A DNA stretch of 64,000 bases from Paracyclopina nana (lineage: Eukaryota > Arthropoda > Copepoda > Cyclopoida > Cyclopettidae). The notes beneath the pieces are model-generated. The model was given only the letters and a program-made list of their open reading frames with translations, did no database searches and was not told the DNA's origin. Both the position numbers and the translations under genes were made by a program. How positions within the stretch are numbered: the stretch's first letter is position 1; each line of letters opens with the position of its first letter. Location: contig JAGUCH010000008.1 of assembly GCA_019096065.1 (NCBI GenBank), positions 129,001-193,000 on the forward strand, written 5' to 3'. Positions 32,456-43,500 of this stretch are shown here, piece by piece.

Positions 32456-32872
32456 ATAATGAGTAAAGCTGATTGCAGTCAATATTAATATTTATGCTTG
32501 AAATATATTTATGCTTGCTCCAAGTGGTAAAAATGGGTCCCACTAAAAAGCGCACAAAGAGCAAATCATTATTAGGGAGCTTTCAGAAGTAGGGGGCCGT
32601 TAACTGAAAAAGGAATACTACAAATACTAGTTCCTTTTTTAATTAAGGCGCCCCCATTTTAAGGTTTCCGATTTAATATTTTATTATGATGTTTAAGAGC
32701 TGAATTTCCAAATTCAATTGAATGGCCATAAATAGTATCAACATCAAATCCTAAGCTCACTTGAGTGTTATTTTCATCCTTTTCCTCTATTTTTGGTAAG
32801 AAGATTACAATTGCTATATTTTAGTGCTGATGACATAATTAGTATATGTTTATTTCAATATATTCTATGCAA
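32456..32872. other. Intergenic region with a hairpin
   Basis: 32593-32656 folds on itself: GGGGGCCGTTAACTGAAAAA, GGAA, and TTCC, TTTTTTAATTAAGGCGCCCC. It is probably a small inverted-repeat element. No gene is seen. Confidence 0.5.
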
Positions 32873-32944
32873 TCCTCGTTAGTATAGTGGTAAGTATCCC
32901 CGCCTGTCACGCGGGAGACCGGGGTTCAATTCCCCGACGGGGAG
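32873..32944 (+). tRNA. tRNA-Asp (GTC), second copy
   Basis: The 72-base body is identical to the copy at 30556-30627 and is followed by GTTTTTTT as terminator. The flanks differ. The two genes point away from the 2.2 kb between them. Confidence 0.95.
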
Positions 32945-33590
32945 GTTTTTTTCCAACAAGAACATATTTTTGATAACTTGTTAAAACTTATTTTGAGTCA
33001 AGTTTCAGTTTCATGATGAATTCAAGATAATTAATCATAATGGTAAACTTTGTTATTTCAATTTTGCCAAATTCTATTATTGGCTTAAATTTACCTTTAT
33101 AATGATAAAAAGAGCCCAAATTCCTAAAGAATCTCTAATTTGATGTGCCCTACAAATTTTATTAATAACTTTCATTAATATTTTGCCTCTGAATGGTACT
33201 TGCTTGTGAACACTTCAAATGTTTCAGTAAATACATCTTAAAGCTTAAAAAATAAAAGAATACTAAAAGTATATAAGGAGTAATTTTTCTGGCTGGAGTC
33301 ATTTTTTGATAATGTTGCATTGGAAAAGTGAGTTGACTTGATTTTAAACCCCTCATTGATAACACTTTGGTAGGCAAATGTACCGTTTTTGCAACAGATA
33401 TGTTGATTTTGATGTGGGGTCACTGACTACAATTCCCATATCAAAGCTAGTTTAAGCAAATACAGCCTAAAGAATATCAATTTTTAAGCTGCATGTTGCA
33501 TTTGAAATGCAAAGCTAGGAATCCCACAACAAAATGTTTTATAATCAAAATTCAGTATTGACACTCGTAAATCTCCCAATTTTCTAATTT
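32945..33590. other. AT-rich intergenic region
   Basis: Nothing recognisable is seen beyond short chance frames. Confidence 0.5.
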
Positions 33591-34110
33591 GAACCAGTTT
33601 TAGTTAGTGTTAAACATTAAAAACTAGTTTGAACCAGTAAAAACTAGTTTGAACCAGTAAAAACTAGTTTGAACCAGTAAGAACTAGTTTGAACCAGAAA
33701 AAAATTGTTTGATTCAGTAAAAACTAGTTTGAACCAGTTAATAACTAGTTTGAACCAGTTAAAACTATTTAAACCGGTAAAAACTAGTTTGAACCAGTTA
33801 AAACTAGCTTAAACTGGTTGGAATCATTTAAAACACTTTGAACCAGTTGGAACTACAGGGTGCATCGACGAAAATGCAATCATGCTACAGCCAATTCGGC
33901 CGGTTTTTTTAACTAGAACCACTTTAAACCAGTTAAAAAAGTTTGAACCAGTTGGAACTTCAGGGTGCAGCGCCGAAAATGCAATCATGCTACAGCCAAT
34001 TCGGCCGGTTTTTTAAACTAGAACCACTTTAAACCAGTTTGAACCAATTTGAACCAGTTAAAACCAATTAAAACCCGTTTAAATCAATAAAAACTGGATT
34101 GAACTGGTTT
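33591..34110. repeat. About 20-bp minisatellite (ACTAGTTTGAACCAGTAAAA) with a nested 107-bp duplication
   Basis: The unit recurs about 12 times from 33600 to 33850. Then a 107-bp block with CAGGGTGCA(T/G)CG, GCAATCATGCTACAG and CCAATTCGGCCGGTTTTTT occurs twice (about 33850 and 33957), followed by further degenerate GAACCAGTT units. CCAATTCGGCCGGTTT also occurs alone at 36465. Confidence 0.85.
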
Positions 34111-34148
34111 TTTTCAGTTTTTCATTTATTTCATATTTCAATGATTTT

Positions 34149-34849
34149 TTATTGCAACATTTTGTAAGCAAAAAGGGAAGCAATGAAAGCAAGTGAAGAA
34201 AGCAGAGCTGAATTGGCCGAATTGCAATCGTTTGACTTGCAGAAACACATTTCAACTTCCACCTAGATCAAAAATACAAACTTTAGTGTATCATGAATGT
34301 ATTCAGGTGTAAGATACATACCCCACCAATATCTGAGTCTCCGCATTCTTCCTTCACACCTGATCCATTTTGGAGGCAATACCGACTAACCACCTCAATA
34401 TCTCCTTTAAATTGAAGATTTTTAATTATGCAGTAATTATTTTTTTAAAAATAATTTTTTGCACCTTCTTCACCATGAATTTTGACACAAGCACCTTCAT
34501 TACAATCCACAGAATTTCCCATGTCATCAACACTTGAACATAACCAGGAAACACCTGCACTTGAACATTGACGACAAGTCAAAGCTAGGGCTAAAAAAAG
34601 CAAGGATTTTTTTTAAAATTAAATATTTTTTGTAGTTAAAAAAGAGCAAACTCGGCTGCAATGAAAACAAATTCGCTTCAATCGGCTTTTGCCCTTTGTG
34701 AGTGGAGTCGCTCCGCTCGATTAATCCGGAAATAGCTACTTTTGAATTTGGCGCTTCGCTTCGCGACTCGCTCCGCTCTTTTTTAAAAAAAATCGTGCAC
34801 CTGAAGAGACAATTGCGGCAAAAATGACAAGTGACAATTGGACTTTCAT
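34149..34849 (-). CDS. Ly6/uPAR (quiver-like) GPI-anchored protein, copy 1
   Basis: Four minus-strand exons, 34801-34849, 34465-34584, 34322-34404 and 34149-34262, join in frame to 121 residues. Residues 1-16 are a signal peptide (VQLSLVIFAAIVSS). The mature chain opens LTCRQCSS, continues with cysteines at DCNEGACVK and SRYC, KEECGD, and ends with the family signature CFCKSNDCN. After this come NSANSALLSSLAFIASLFAY and a short tail, a typical GPI-attachment signal. Cysteine order, the final CN and the small size (family usually 100-150 residues) identify a Ly6/three-finger fold protein, which in arthropods includes modulators of channels and septate-junction proteins. The specific partner is unknown. 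Confidence 0.8.
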
Positions 34850-35524
34850 GTTGGCAACTTTAACTTAATTTATTAAATTTTTTTAAGGACTTAAGCTTGC
34901 TAAAGCAAAATTGGTACTGAAATGAAGCAAGGCCAAAATACCCAAGATAAGGCCCGAAATTTGATAAAATGTGAAGCCTGCAAACAAAGGGAAAGAAGTG
35001 ACAATGGGCGGGGCTTATTGCAAGTTTGAGACGCGCAGCAGCAAAGCGCAGCGCAAAAATCGATTTTTTGCAGTGTGCCAAGAATAAGCCACGCCCACTT
35101 GCGCTACTCTTTTCATTTTCGCTATCCCTTGTTTGCATGAACATCAAAGAAAAGTGTCATGAATGACCTTTTGTATTTAACACGAATTTTCCATCAAATC
35201 TCACAGTGGAAGAAATGAGTCTAAAAATTCCGCCAAATCTTATTATAAATCTTATATTTAGAAAAATTGGTTCAAAAAAAAAAAAACCTTTTTATTTTCC
35301 AGTGCTAGTTTGATTTCGCGACTTTTTTCTTTTCAAAAATATGATGCAAAACCTGCATTATTTTCTATCAAAATCACACTTTTTAGATTACTAATTGGCA
35401 TTAATTCATAAAAATCAATTAAAAACTAAAAATTAACATCAAAAAGCCAAAATATTCCGCCAAATCTTAAAATCTTTATTTTAGGTTAACTATTTTAAAA
35501 AATGGTTTTAAAAAGCATTTTATT
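34850..35524. other. Upstream region of the Ly6-like gene
   Basis: AT-rich with a few GC words. Inside intron 1 just to the left (about 34690-34780), GCGCTTCGCTTCGCGACTCG and CGCTCCGCTC form imperfect hairpins. No gene is seen. Confidence 0.4.
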
Positions 35525-36683
35525 GGAGGGCGGGCCGAAGGCCCGCCCTCCACATTTCGCTGTGACCTATGTCGCTCCCCCGTTTGACACAGGAAACTGC
35601 ACAAGGATATCGACCAGGAAGTAAATTCTAGTCTAGAAAAAGACAGAAAAATGTTTGCCTCTTATGGGGTTTGAACCAGGGTCAGACAGTATGGCAATCA
35701 GACACTCTGTCACTGAGCCATCTTAACATCACACAAAAAGTACAACTTTTGAGCAATTTGATTCAAAGAAAATGTTTAACAACATTTTGGGATTGCCCCA
35801 ACACCTAGCAAATTGAAATCATATGCTATGGCCACATTCAGCCCAGTCACTGGGCTGAATGCAACAGTGTTTGTTTTTCCATAGAGGGCATTTGAAAATT
35901 TGTCCCTCAAAAACTCAAATTGCAGTGCTTTCAAAAAAGTGACTGAAGCATATTATTGAGAGTTGGCAAAAGGTTTGCCCCCTCTCAATTTTTTTGTTTC
36001 TCAATTCAAAAAATTATTTTCACAGAATTGTATTTATTATGTCAGAAGCCCTTCCATAGCATTGGTTTTTGGAGGGCGGGCCGAGATATCGACCAGGAAG
36101 TAAATTGTTATCCAGAAAAAGACAAAAAAATTATTGCCTCTTCCAGGATTTGAACCTGGGTCGGACTGCATTGCAATCTGAAACTCTGTCACTGAGCTAT
36201 CAGAGCATCTCACCATTTTACCAATTCTTTGCATTATGATTGAAATATAAAGTTGAGCAAATGTTTAGGATTGCCCTTACACCAAACAAATTATGTTGAC
36301 CACATTCAACAATATTCAGGCAATTTTTTTGGGAGCGGGCCAAAGAAGGCCTGCCCTCCAAATTTCACTATGACTTATGTTGCTCCCCTGTTCAAAAAAC
36401 AGGAAACTGTAAAAAAAAGCGCCACCAGTACCGATTGAGTCATCAAAACCGGGTAAGCGCTATGGCCAATTCGGCCGGTTTATTTAGTGCAGCAGTGCAG
36501 CCAGCGCATTGCGTTTCTCATGACTCAATCGGTATACGTGCAATATTAGTGGGAGCGGGCCGAAGGTCCGCCCACTCTCATTATTTTGGGAGGATGGGCC
36601 GTCAAAACTAAAACTGTAATACTATTAACAAACTGATTGATACATATTATTGGGAGTGGGCAAAAGGCCTACCCCTATCTCCC
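35525..36683. repeat. Hairpin-repeat cluster (GGAGGGCGGGCC-GAA-GGCCCGCCCTCC) with SINE-like units
   Basis: The perfect form is at 35525-35551 (12-bp stem, GAA loop). Decayed forms are at 35958-35987, 36331-36360, 36551-36577 and 36652-36683, with half-sites at 36071-36084 and 38834-38845. Between them, two minus-strand tRNA-like units (about 35655-35728 and 36135-36210) share GCTCAGTGACAGAGT and GGTTCAAA(T/C)CC; the second has a GCA (Cys) anticodon loop. Both are preceded on the plus strand by GATATCGACCAGGAAGTAAA, so hairpin and SINE-like unit may form one composite element. Confidence 0.7.
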
Positions 36684-38420
36684 TGCCCAGTAAGTCCTGT
36701 CTATCCAAGGAGTGTGTGTTCTAACAATCGATCCAAGGAGGATCCATCTCTTTGATCCAGGGACCAACTACTATTCTAGCAAATAACATACTAAGTTGGG
36801 GCTAAATTGTGTAACCATGGCTGACTTAAATTCACCCCAGCAAGAAGAACTGACTTGTGACTTAACTAGCTAGGACTGATTTGGTTAAAAACAAACTACT
36901 TAGGAGTGACTTAGGTAGCTAAGCCTAATTAAGCTTCACCTTGTGCAGCCACTTAAGGAGTGACTTGAGTCACCACCTCTGTCTTTGGAAACCATAGCTG
37001 ACTTGAGCAACAATAGATTACTTGGATAACCATGGCTGACTTAGATTTGCCAGGACATTTTTAGATTTTGGGCAGCCAGGTCCAAGAACTGACTAATCTA
37101 TTAGTTGGTCTTGGTCTTTCAGTTGGTCATGATCAGCATTTGTGATCAAAGACACTAGTCAGTCCATATGGACAGTTGGGACTCCTACCCTTGGATCCAC
37201 AATGGATCGTCCCTGGATAGACTACGACAAATTGGCCTCTCATGAACAAAACAAATCGTTCTTGGATCAACTAATTTTACAGATAAGCTTTTCATTGCTG
37301 AAACTTTTTTTTTCTAACCTGGCTTCGCTGATGAGCCAATCAAACTGCTGCTCCTGATCACATGACAAGTTTCACGTGCTACAGTCTTTCCAAATATGCT
37401 TGCCCAAAAAGCGCCATCTAGTGAAAAAGTTTTTCCCTCCAATGGCTTATAAGAAAAAGGTGCCATGTCAAATTCGCGACTTTTTTGGGATGAGCATGAA
37501 AGCGGCATTTTGAACCACTGTGCAACTGTACTTGAATTGGCTGGACAAATTGTTCTTGAATCAACTATGAAAACATAGTTTTTGGATCTACAAACAGATC
37601 ATCTTTGGATAGACAAAAGATGGACAGTATGTGCATCAACATGACTAGTCAGCCTTGGATCGACTGGGAAAACATACTGTTCTTGCATCGACTGAAAATT
37701 TCACTTTTCAAGCTTTTTTCAAACTTTTCACTATTTTACATAAAGGAAAAAATGGTGATTAAGTCACCGTATTCAAATAAGCTTTTTCAACTTTCAAGCT
37801 TTTCAAAATTTGGTTCAAGCAATCCCAAGCGTTGTGCTGTTGTAGCTCAAGCTTTCAAGCCAAGCAGAAACTCATGCCATCAAAAAGCATTAAAATACTG
37901 TCTCAAATCTAGCTATACTTTTGCTGTTAGAGTCTAAATTTAGTAGCTGAGCACTTTCTCCAGCCATGGTAGTCTCTTTTGCCAGTCTATCCAAGGATAG
38001 TCTGCTCTGCAAGTCTATCCAAGGACAGTATGTTTTTGTCAATCCAGGGACAGTTTGTTGCTGCATTCTAACAATGTACATACAATATGTTCTAGCTTTC
38101 AATCCAAGTATGATCCATTTTTTGGTGCAGGGACAATCAGTTATGTCAGGCTATCCAGTCACCGTTTGTTATACTTGTCCCAGGTCCTGCTAGGTCATAC
38201 TAGTCTATCCAAGGACTATCCGTTTCATTGATCCAAGGACTGTTTATCTTCAAAGTTGATCCAGGGACTATGAGTTATGTCTGTCTATCCAAGGAAAATC
38301 TGTTGCAGTCTATCTAAGGACAGTATGTCCTAGTTGATCCAAGCATGGCCACCTGATAGTTGGTCCTGGTTCTAGCAAACAGTTGGTCCTGGTCTGAGTT
38401 CGTCTCAGTTGATCCATGCA
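36684..38420. repeat. Degenerate minisatellite around CTATCCAAGGACAGT in both orientations
   Basis: Words such as GATCCAAGGA, CTATCCAAGGACAGT and GATCCAGGGAC recur from 36700 to 36760 and again from 37980 to 38420. From 37180 to 37690 the reverse orientation dominates (TCCTTGGATCGACT-like; CTTGGATCAACTA). Between 36790 and 37050 GACTTAG/GACTTG words are enriched. A CTCF-like site is at 37410-37424 (CACTAGATGGCGC on the minus strand). No gene is supported. Confidence 0.6.
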
Positions 38421-38941
38421 TAGGACAAAGGTCTTCTTATTATTAGCATATTTGAACCTGAGTGCAACTACTAGTTCAACTGAATATCAGAGAGAGCGGC
38501 AATCTTGGATAGCTGAGATCTACACGAGCCCTCCAAAATTTGCAAAGGTCGAACTTATTTACTTGGCGAGGTGGAGTGACAGAAAAATTGTCCTAAAAAT
38601 CCTAAAAATTGCGCCACCTATGACTTTGACCAGTTTCAACCTTTGCAATCTGCTCAGCAATGTGTGTTGGAAGATTGTCGCTCTCTCTTATAACATAGTT
38701 AAACTAGCAACTACACATATTGTGACTCAGTTCCATTTAAAAGTGAAGGTTGCTGAAGGAAAAAGCTTTGTGATATGAAGCATGCTTTCCATTTTTTTAT
38801 TTAAATAAAGGGCTACTTTCAAATATTTCCGTAGGCCCGCCCTCCGCTGTCCATTTATGGACGCCTTTACCTAGTTTTTATTTTTCAAAAACCCGCTTTA
38901 TTTTCAATCAAAATCACACTATTTTAGAACTAAAATATGCA
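38421..38941. other. Intergenic region downstream of Ly6-like copy 2
   Basis: A 120-codon frame at 38416-38778 starts with a hydrophobic stretch (VFLLLAYLNLSAT), but the rest is unlike any domain I know and overlaps the minisatellite edge. It is not called. Confidence 0.4.
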
Positions 38942-39412
38942 TTAAAAAGCAAAAATCATCAAAATGACGGTTGAAATTGGCCAAATATTGGCACGGAAAT
39001 TCGGCGCCGCTTTGTTGCACAGGTTTTTGTTGCACGCGCACAATTTCGCTATTTTTGAGGTGTTGGGTATGACGGCACTGCCCAAAATCGACTGCAAATC
39101 CGCGACGTGACATTCTCCGCTGACGCTGCGTCAACGCAATGCCTCAAAACCACATCGGCCAAAATTATTTTGGCGCAAATTTCCGATTCTTTGCACTCTT
39201 TGGCAGTTTCTTCATTTTTCTCCCCATTCAAAATGCAAATTGTAGACCCGAAAATCGAGCACCAAGGTCTGGAATAGCATTGCAAGCCATCAGCTGAAAA
39301 AATTAATTTATTATTAAAATTTCAATTATTTTTCTAAAAATATTCAAAAATTACCTTTTTGAGCCAAAAACAGTGAAAAAATGGCGAAAATAGCTAAAAA
39401 TTGACCTTTCAT
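38942..39412 (-). pseudogene. Ly6/uPAR (quiver-like) protein, copy 2, with apparent frameshift
   Basis: Exon 1 (39355-39412) encodes a signal peptide (QFLAIFAIFSLFLAQ). Exon 2 starts at 39293 and reads LQCYSRPWC through ADVVLRHC. The family ending CACNKNLCN and a hydrophobic GPI-type tail (WPISTVILMIFAF, stop at 38942) lie in a different frame of the same exon. The first frame stops at 39049. The two frames are related by one missing or two extra bases between about 39090 and 39140, with no usable intron there. Either the gene is recently broken or the assembly has an indel. Partial cysteine spacing and the C-terminal signature make the family assignment good. Confidence 0.65.
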
Positions 39413-40554
39413 TTTCTCTGAATTTTCAGCTGAAAATGAAATATTTTATCACACTTCCTTTAATACTAAGTAATAGTGCACAGTGGATTATTATTAAAAG
39501 ATGCGCGCATACTGAAACTATACATAAAAAAGCATTTTTAAATCACTTTTTTAGAAATTGGTGAAAATTCTAAAAAGGTTTTTTCAGATGAAATAGTAGT
39601 TGCACAGTGGAATATTTTCCTTTTTTTAACATAATAAATAGTAAAATTGCAAACTATAAAAATGAGCATTTTCAAATATTTTTTTAGAAATCGGCGAAAA
39701 TTCTAATTTTAATGGTTTATTGCGATAAAATAGTATTTACACAGTGGATTAGTTTCCTTTTTTAACTCTCATAAAAAATACTCAAAATTGCATTCAACTT
39801 AAACAAGAAGCAAATTTAATTTAAGTTTTTTTTGAAAAAGTTTTTTTGAGTGCGCGCTAAAATAATCCATTGTGGCTCTTCATAGCGTAAAATTTGCAAT
39901 TAGCTCAGGAATTTTCGCAAACAAATGAGGAAATTGCGATTTTTTTGGCTGGTTACAGAATATGCGGACATAACACAATCAATTCCCGAAAAAAAATTAA
40001 TGGAAGCCTGAGAAAAAGTTTTCAAGATGAGTGATTTTCGGCCACTGTGCACAAATCTCTTTATTAAGCTTTTTTCGATGCATCATCATCTTCACTTTTA
40101 TTGTACATAATAAACTTTGAATCAGTAGTTACAGCAACAATCATTATGATCTCTTTCACTTGGATATCACAGAATCATTATTAACTATTTTAAGTCAGAT
40201 TGTCTTTTTTTCATAATTGTTATTTTTTTACTCTTTTACACAGAAAAAAATCCACTAAAAAATGCATCACCAACTATCATCAGGGGAAAAATTCTGTAAA
40301 GATTTTGAAATTTGTGTTTATAACAAATTTTCTTCGACCTTTCGACATTTTGCTTCAATGATTGTTTCAATTACGTATTCAAAAGAACATTTAAAAAGTC
40401 ATAAATGACAATGATAAAGCACTTTTGAAGTCAAGTTCGCCACTTACAAGTTTGGATGTTCTGATATTAGAAGTTTCGATGATATTCTTTGCAACTACAA
40501 CAAAATGATTTTTTCAGTATTTAAGAAGTCTTTGATGCTTCAATATGCAGATCA
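39413..40554. other. AT-rich intergenic region with recurring CACAGTGGATTA words
   Basis: GCACAGTGGATTATTA (39478), GCACAGTGGAATATT (39601), ACACAGTGGATTAG (39741) and the reverse AATAATCCATTGTGG (39864) recur at 100-140-bp spacing with TTTTTAGAAAT(T/C)GG(T/C)GAAAATTCTAA between the first ones. This is a decayed tandem repeat. No gene is seen. Confidence 0.55.
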
Positions 40555-43500
40555 TCATCGCTTTTTGCTACTGTTAGGGGGACTTTCGGAAGCGTTGCTC
40601 GATGTTGCTGAGATCCCCGTTTGGTGATCATCGATGCTGACTGTACGTGTCGAAAGTGGACGATTGACTCGGGCCACATTGTTATTAATATTTGCTCTGA
40701 TGGCTGCGGTGAGTTTTTTCAAGTTCTTTGGCGACTGCTCTTCGTTATTGATTGAACTTGCATCCGTTCGAGCTCGGGGCCTCAATGCATTGTCGTCTTC
40801 GTTGATGGTGAGATTGACAACATTCATGCTTAATCCACTGACGGAATTGGGCCTTGAAGGCATTTCAGAGGCAAACAAATTGCTCAGTGCAGCAGGACTG
40901 AAGACTGAAGAAGCAAAGTCTTCAAATGTCGACTTGTCTCGATGATTCTTCACAATTTGATCCAATGCATAGTATCGCTCCTCGGAATGTGATTGAAAGT
41001 GTGGAAGTTGCGACCGTTTGGCTCGCGATGCATTTATCGCTGTCGCCCGGACAAGTCCAGGCAAGGTTTTCTTGTCAATGATCACCTCATTGAACAGAGG
41101 TCCAAAGTAGGGAATGTTTGGCTTCCTTGACACCTAGAATACCACATCATCAGAATCCATTTCAGAACATGTAAAGTATTACTTCATACCTGAATCCGGA
41201 AGAGGTTGTTCTTCAGTGGATAGATGATGATGAGGACATCGCAAAACTCTGTGGGCAGAATGCCGCGTCGATAGTCTCGCCAATGCTCAGACCAGACAAT
41301 GTGCACCTCATCGTTGCCCAAGTGTCGGGTCTTTGTAATCAGGGCTTCATCTGAAGACGATGGCATCCGCGTGGCAACATGGAACATGACTTCCACAAAG
41401 GAGGTGGCAAAGTAGGGTGAAGTCTCACCAGTCGCCTTGGACTTTGACAGTCCACCCATAAACCCGGTGTGCGTCTCCAGTTCCACTTCCCAACCGAGGC
41501 CAGCAACAAACTCTTCATAGGCAGCAGAGCCAGAATTGTTGCTGAGGATGCTCTGCTTGTCTTCTTGGCCCTCGCCAACATAGATGACAGCCACCTTGTG
41601 CGCCTCTCTGCATCGCTTGTTGTCCAAGTTCTTGAGTTCCCGGAGAAGACGGTCAGATTTTCGCACCAGATGAACTTTGTTCCGCTTCTCCCAACTGAAC
41701 ATGCCAAGTTGGCTGAAGAGTCTCCTACTTTGCTGGAAAGCCTTGCTGTTCTCACAAGACACCTCTGCCGATGGTGGTCTTAAGGTGGACAAGGAGGCAT
41801 TCTGAGCACTTCCCAATGTGCTTGACGTGTGTTCGACTTCCAAGGTTCTTTGGCCAAGGACAGCCGCAATCATCTCCTTTTCTGTGACAGGATCAAGAAA
41901 GTGACTTGCCGACATGATCGCATTCAGTGGCCGTCCAGGCTCCAAAAGGCATTCAGGACTTGTGTGGCCCAAGAACTGGAGCAGGTCGTTCAAGTTGTCC
42001 AGGTCATCAGACGAGTCTTCAAAAGTGGGCAAGACATTTGGTCCACGACTTCTCAGGGGCGCTGGCCGTTTTCGCAAGTCCAAAGGCGATGGCGAGGACA
42101 AGTGTAGCGGCCACTCTGGCAGGTCAATTGATCCATCATCATTGGTCATTGTGGAATCCTCAGAGTTGTACAGGGCTGTGGCCTCCCAGCAAAATTTGCC
42201 CGAAATGTCGCGAAGGATCATTCGAACCTGGTTGGTGGCCGTCTTGATCCCAGGCAACGAAGTCAGGATTGGTAGCTCAACAAAGGACATGAGGGTTGTC
42301 TCGTTCACAACAAACAATTGCACGTTGGGACTGTTCAAGGCTTCCAAAGTCAAGTCCTGATCATAGGATGATATCCTCGGGTTGTCATCATGTTCAGACA
42401 CCATGGAGTTGAGGCTGGCAGCGCCTGTCTCCATCGGGAAGTGGAACAGATGGTTGATAAAGTGGCTAATTAATGACTTTGAAGCCAATCTGATGGGTGA
42501 CCTTAGCTCAGCTTCAGAGTCGTCAACGAAACCGTTTTCCATATCTAGTCCTTCGACATTGTCCAAGACGTCACCCACAACCTTTTTCTTTATGATTCCG
42601 ATGCCCGAGGCTGAATAGAGGCTAGAGAAGACATGGTGAAGCAATGGTCTTCCGTCTTCTTGAGGATGCGTCAGCATGAACTTGGGCAGCCTCATCACCC
42701 ACTCGCCCAAGCAGGTGAGTAGCGATAGCAAGAGCCTCTTCTCATCCTGCTCAAGATCAAGCGTCGTCTGCGGAATCAGTCCAGTCAGCGTCTTTGACAA
42801 AACGGCCACAATCGTCTTTGGGACTTCAGGGAAATAGTCGAGGAGTTTCTCAACATGGTCAGCCAGAAGGAGGACCATATCTGAGGCAATCTGAGCCACA
42901 GCCTTGTTATTAAAGCGAACCGCAGTCAGAAGAACTTGAATGGCCTCTTTCACCTTCCCATGAAGGCCGTCACTGCTGAAGAGCTCAGCGTAGACAAACA
43001 GTCCAAGGCTGCTGAGTGAAATGCACCGTGCCAATCCAGCCGGCTCCTTCTTTCCGGACTTGAGCAACACCCCAATGATTTGGTCCTTGACATCCTCCGA
43101 TCCAATTAAGGTCAACTCCGAAGGGTTGGGCAACAACAATGGGGTATTTTGAAGGATGGGGGGAAAGGCCAAGAGCGATCCGACGATTGACGTTGCTTCA
43201 GTCCTTGGAACACCCTTGAGTTCCGAATTGGAAATGATGCAATTGGCTGCGTACAAAAAGTCCAATATGTAAGCGGTGTAGCCTGGCAGCATCAGCGAGA
43301 AGAACCTAGGACCGGTGAACCGTACCAGCGCGTACAACTCATCCATGTGATAGGTGTTGGTTAGTCCGGTGTGCAACACCTTGTAAAATTGGACCAAGTG
43401 AGTCTTTGCTAATGGGGAATCATGCGGCCGAATGGTGCACAAGCAAAGCAGTCGCAGGGCATACAAGCGACCTCGCTGATAGTTGTCATCATTGATTTGC

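Noticed and set aside
36135-36210. Functional tRNA-Cys (GCA) on the minus strand
   Set aside because: The A and B boxes and the anticodon loop are tRNA-like, but the acceptor stem is poor and a diverged second copy with another anticodon lies nearby.
38416-38778. 120-codon frame with a signal-like start
   Set aside because: It begins in a minisatellite, has no cysteine or domain pattern and no splice or poly(A) context that would support it.
41914-42360. Plus-strand frames opposite the large RalGAP exon
   Set aside because: The minus-strand frame is a conserved protein across the interval; the opposite frames are shadows.
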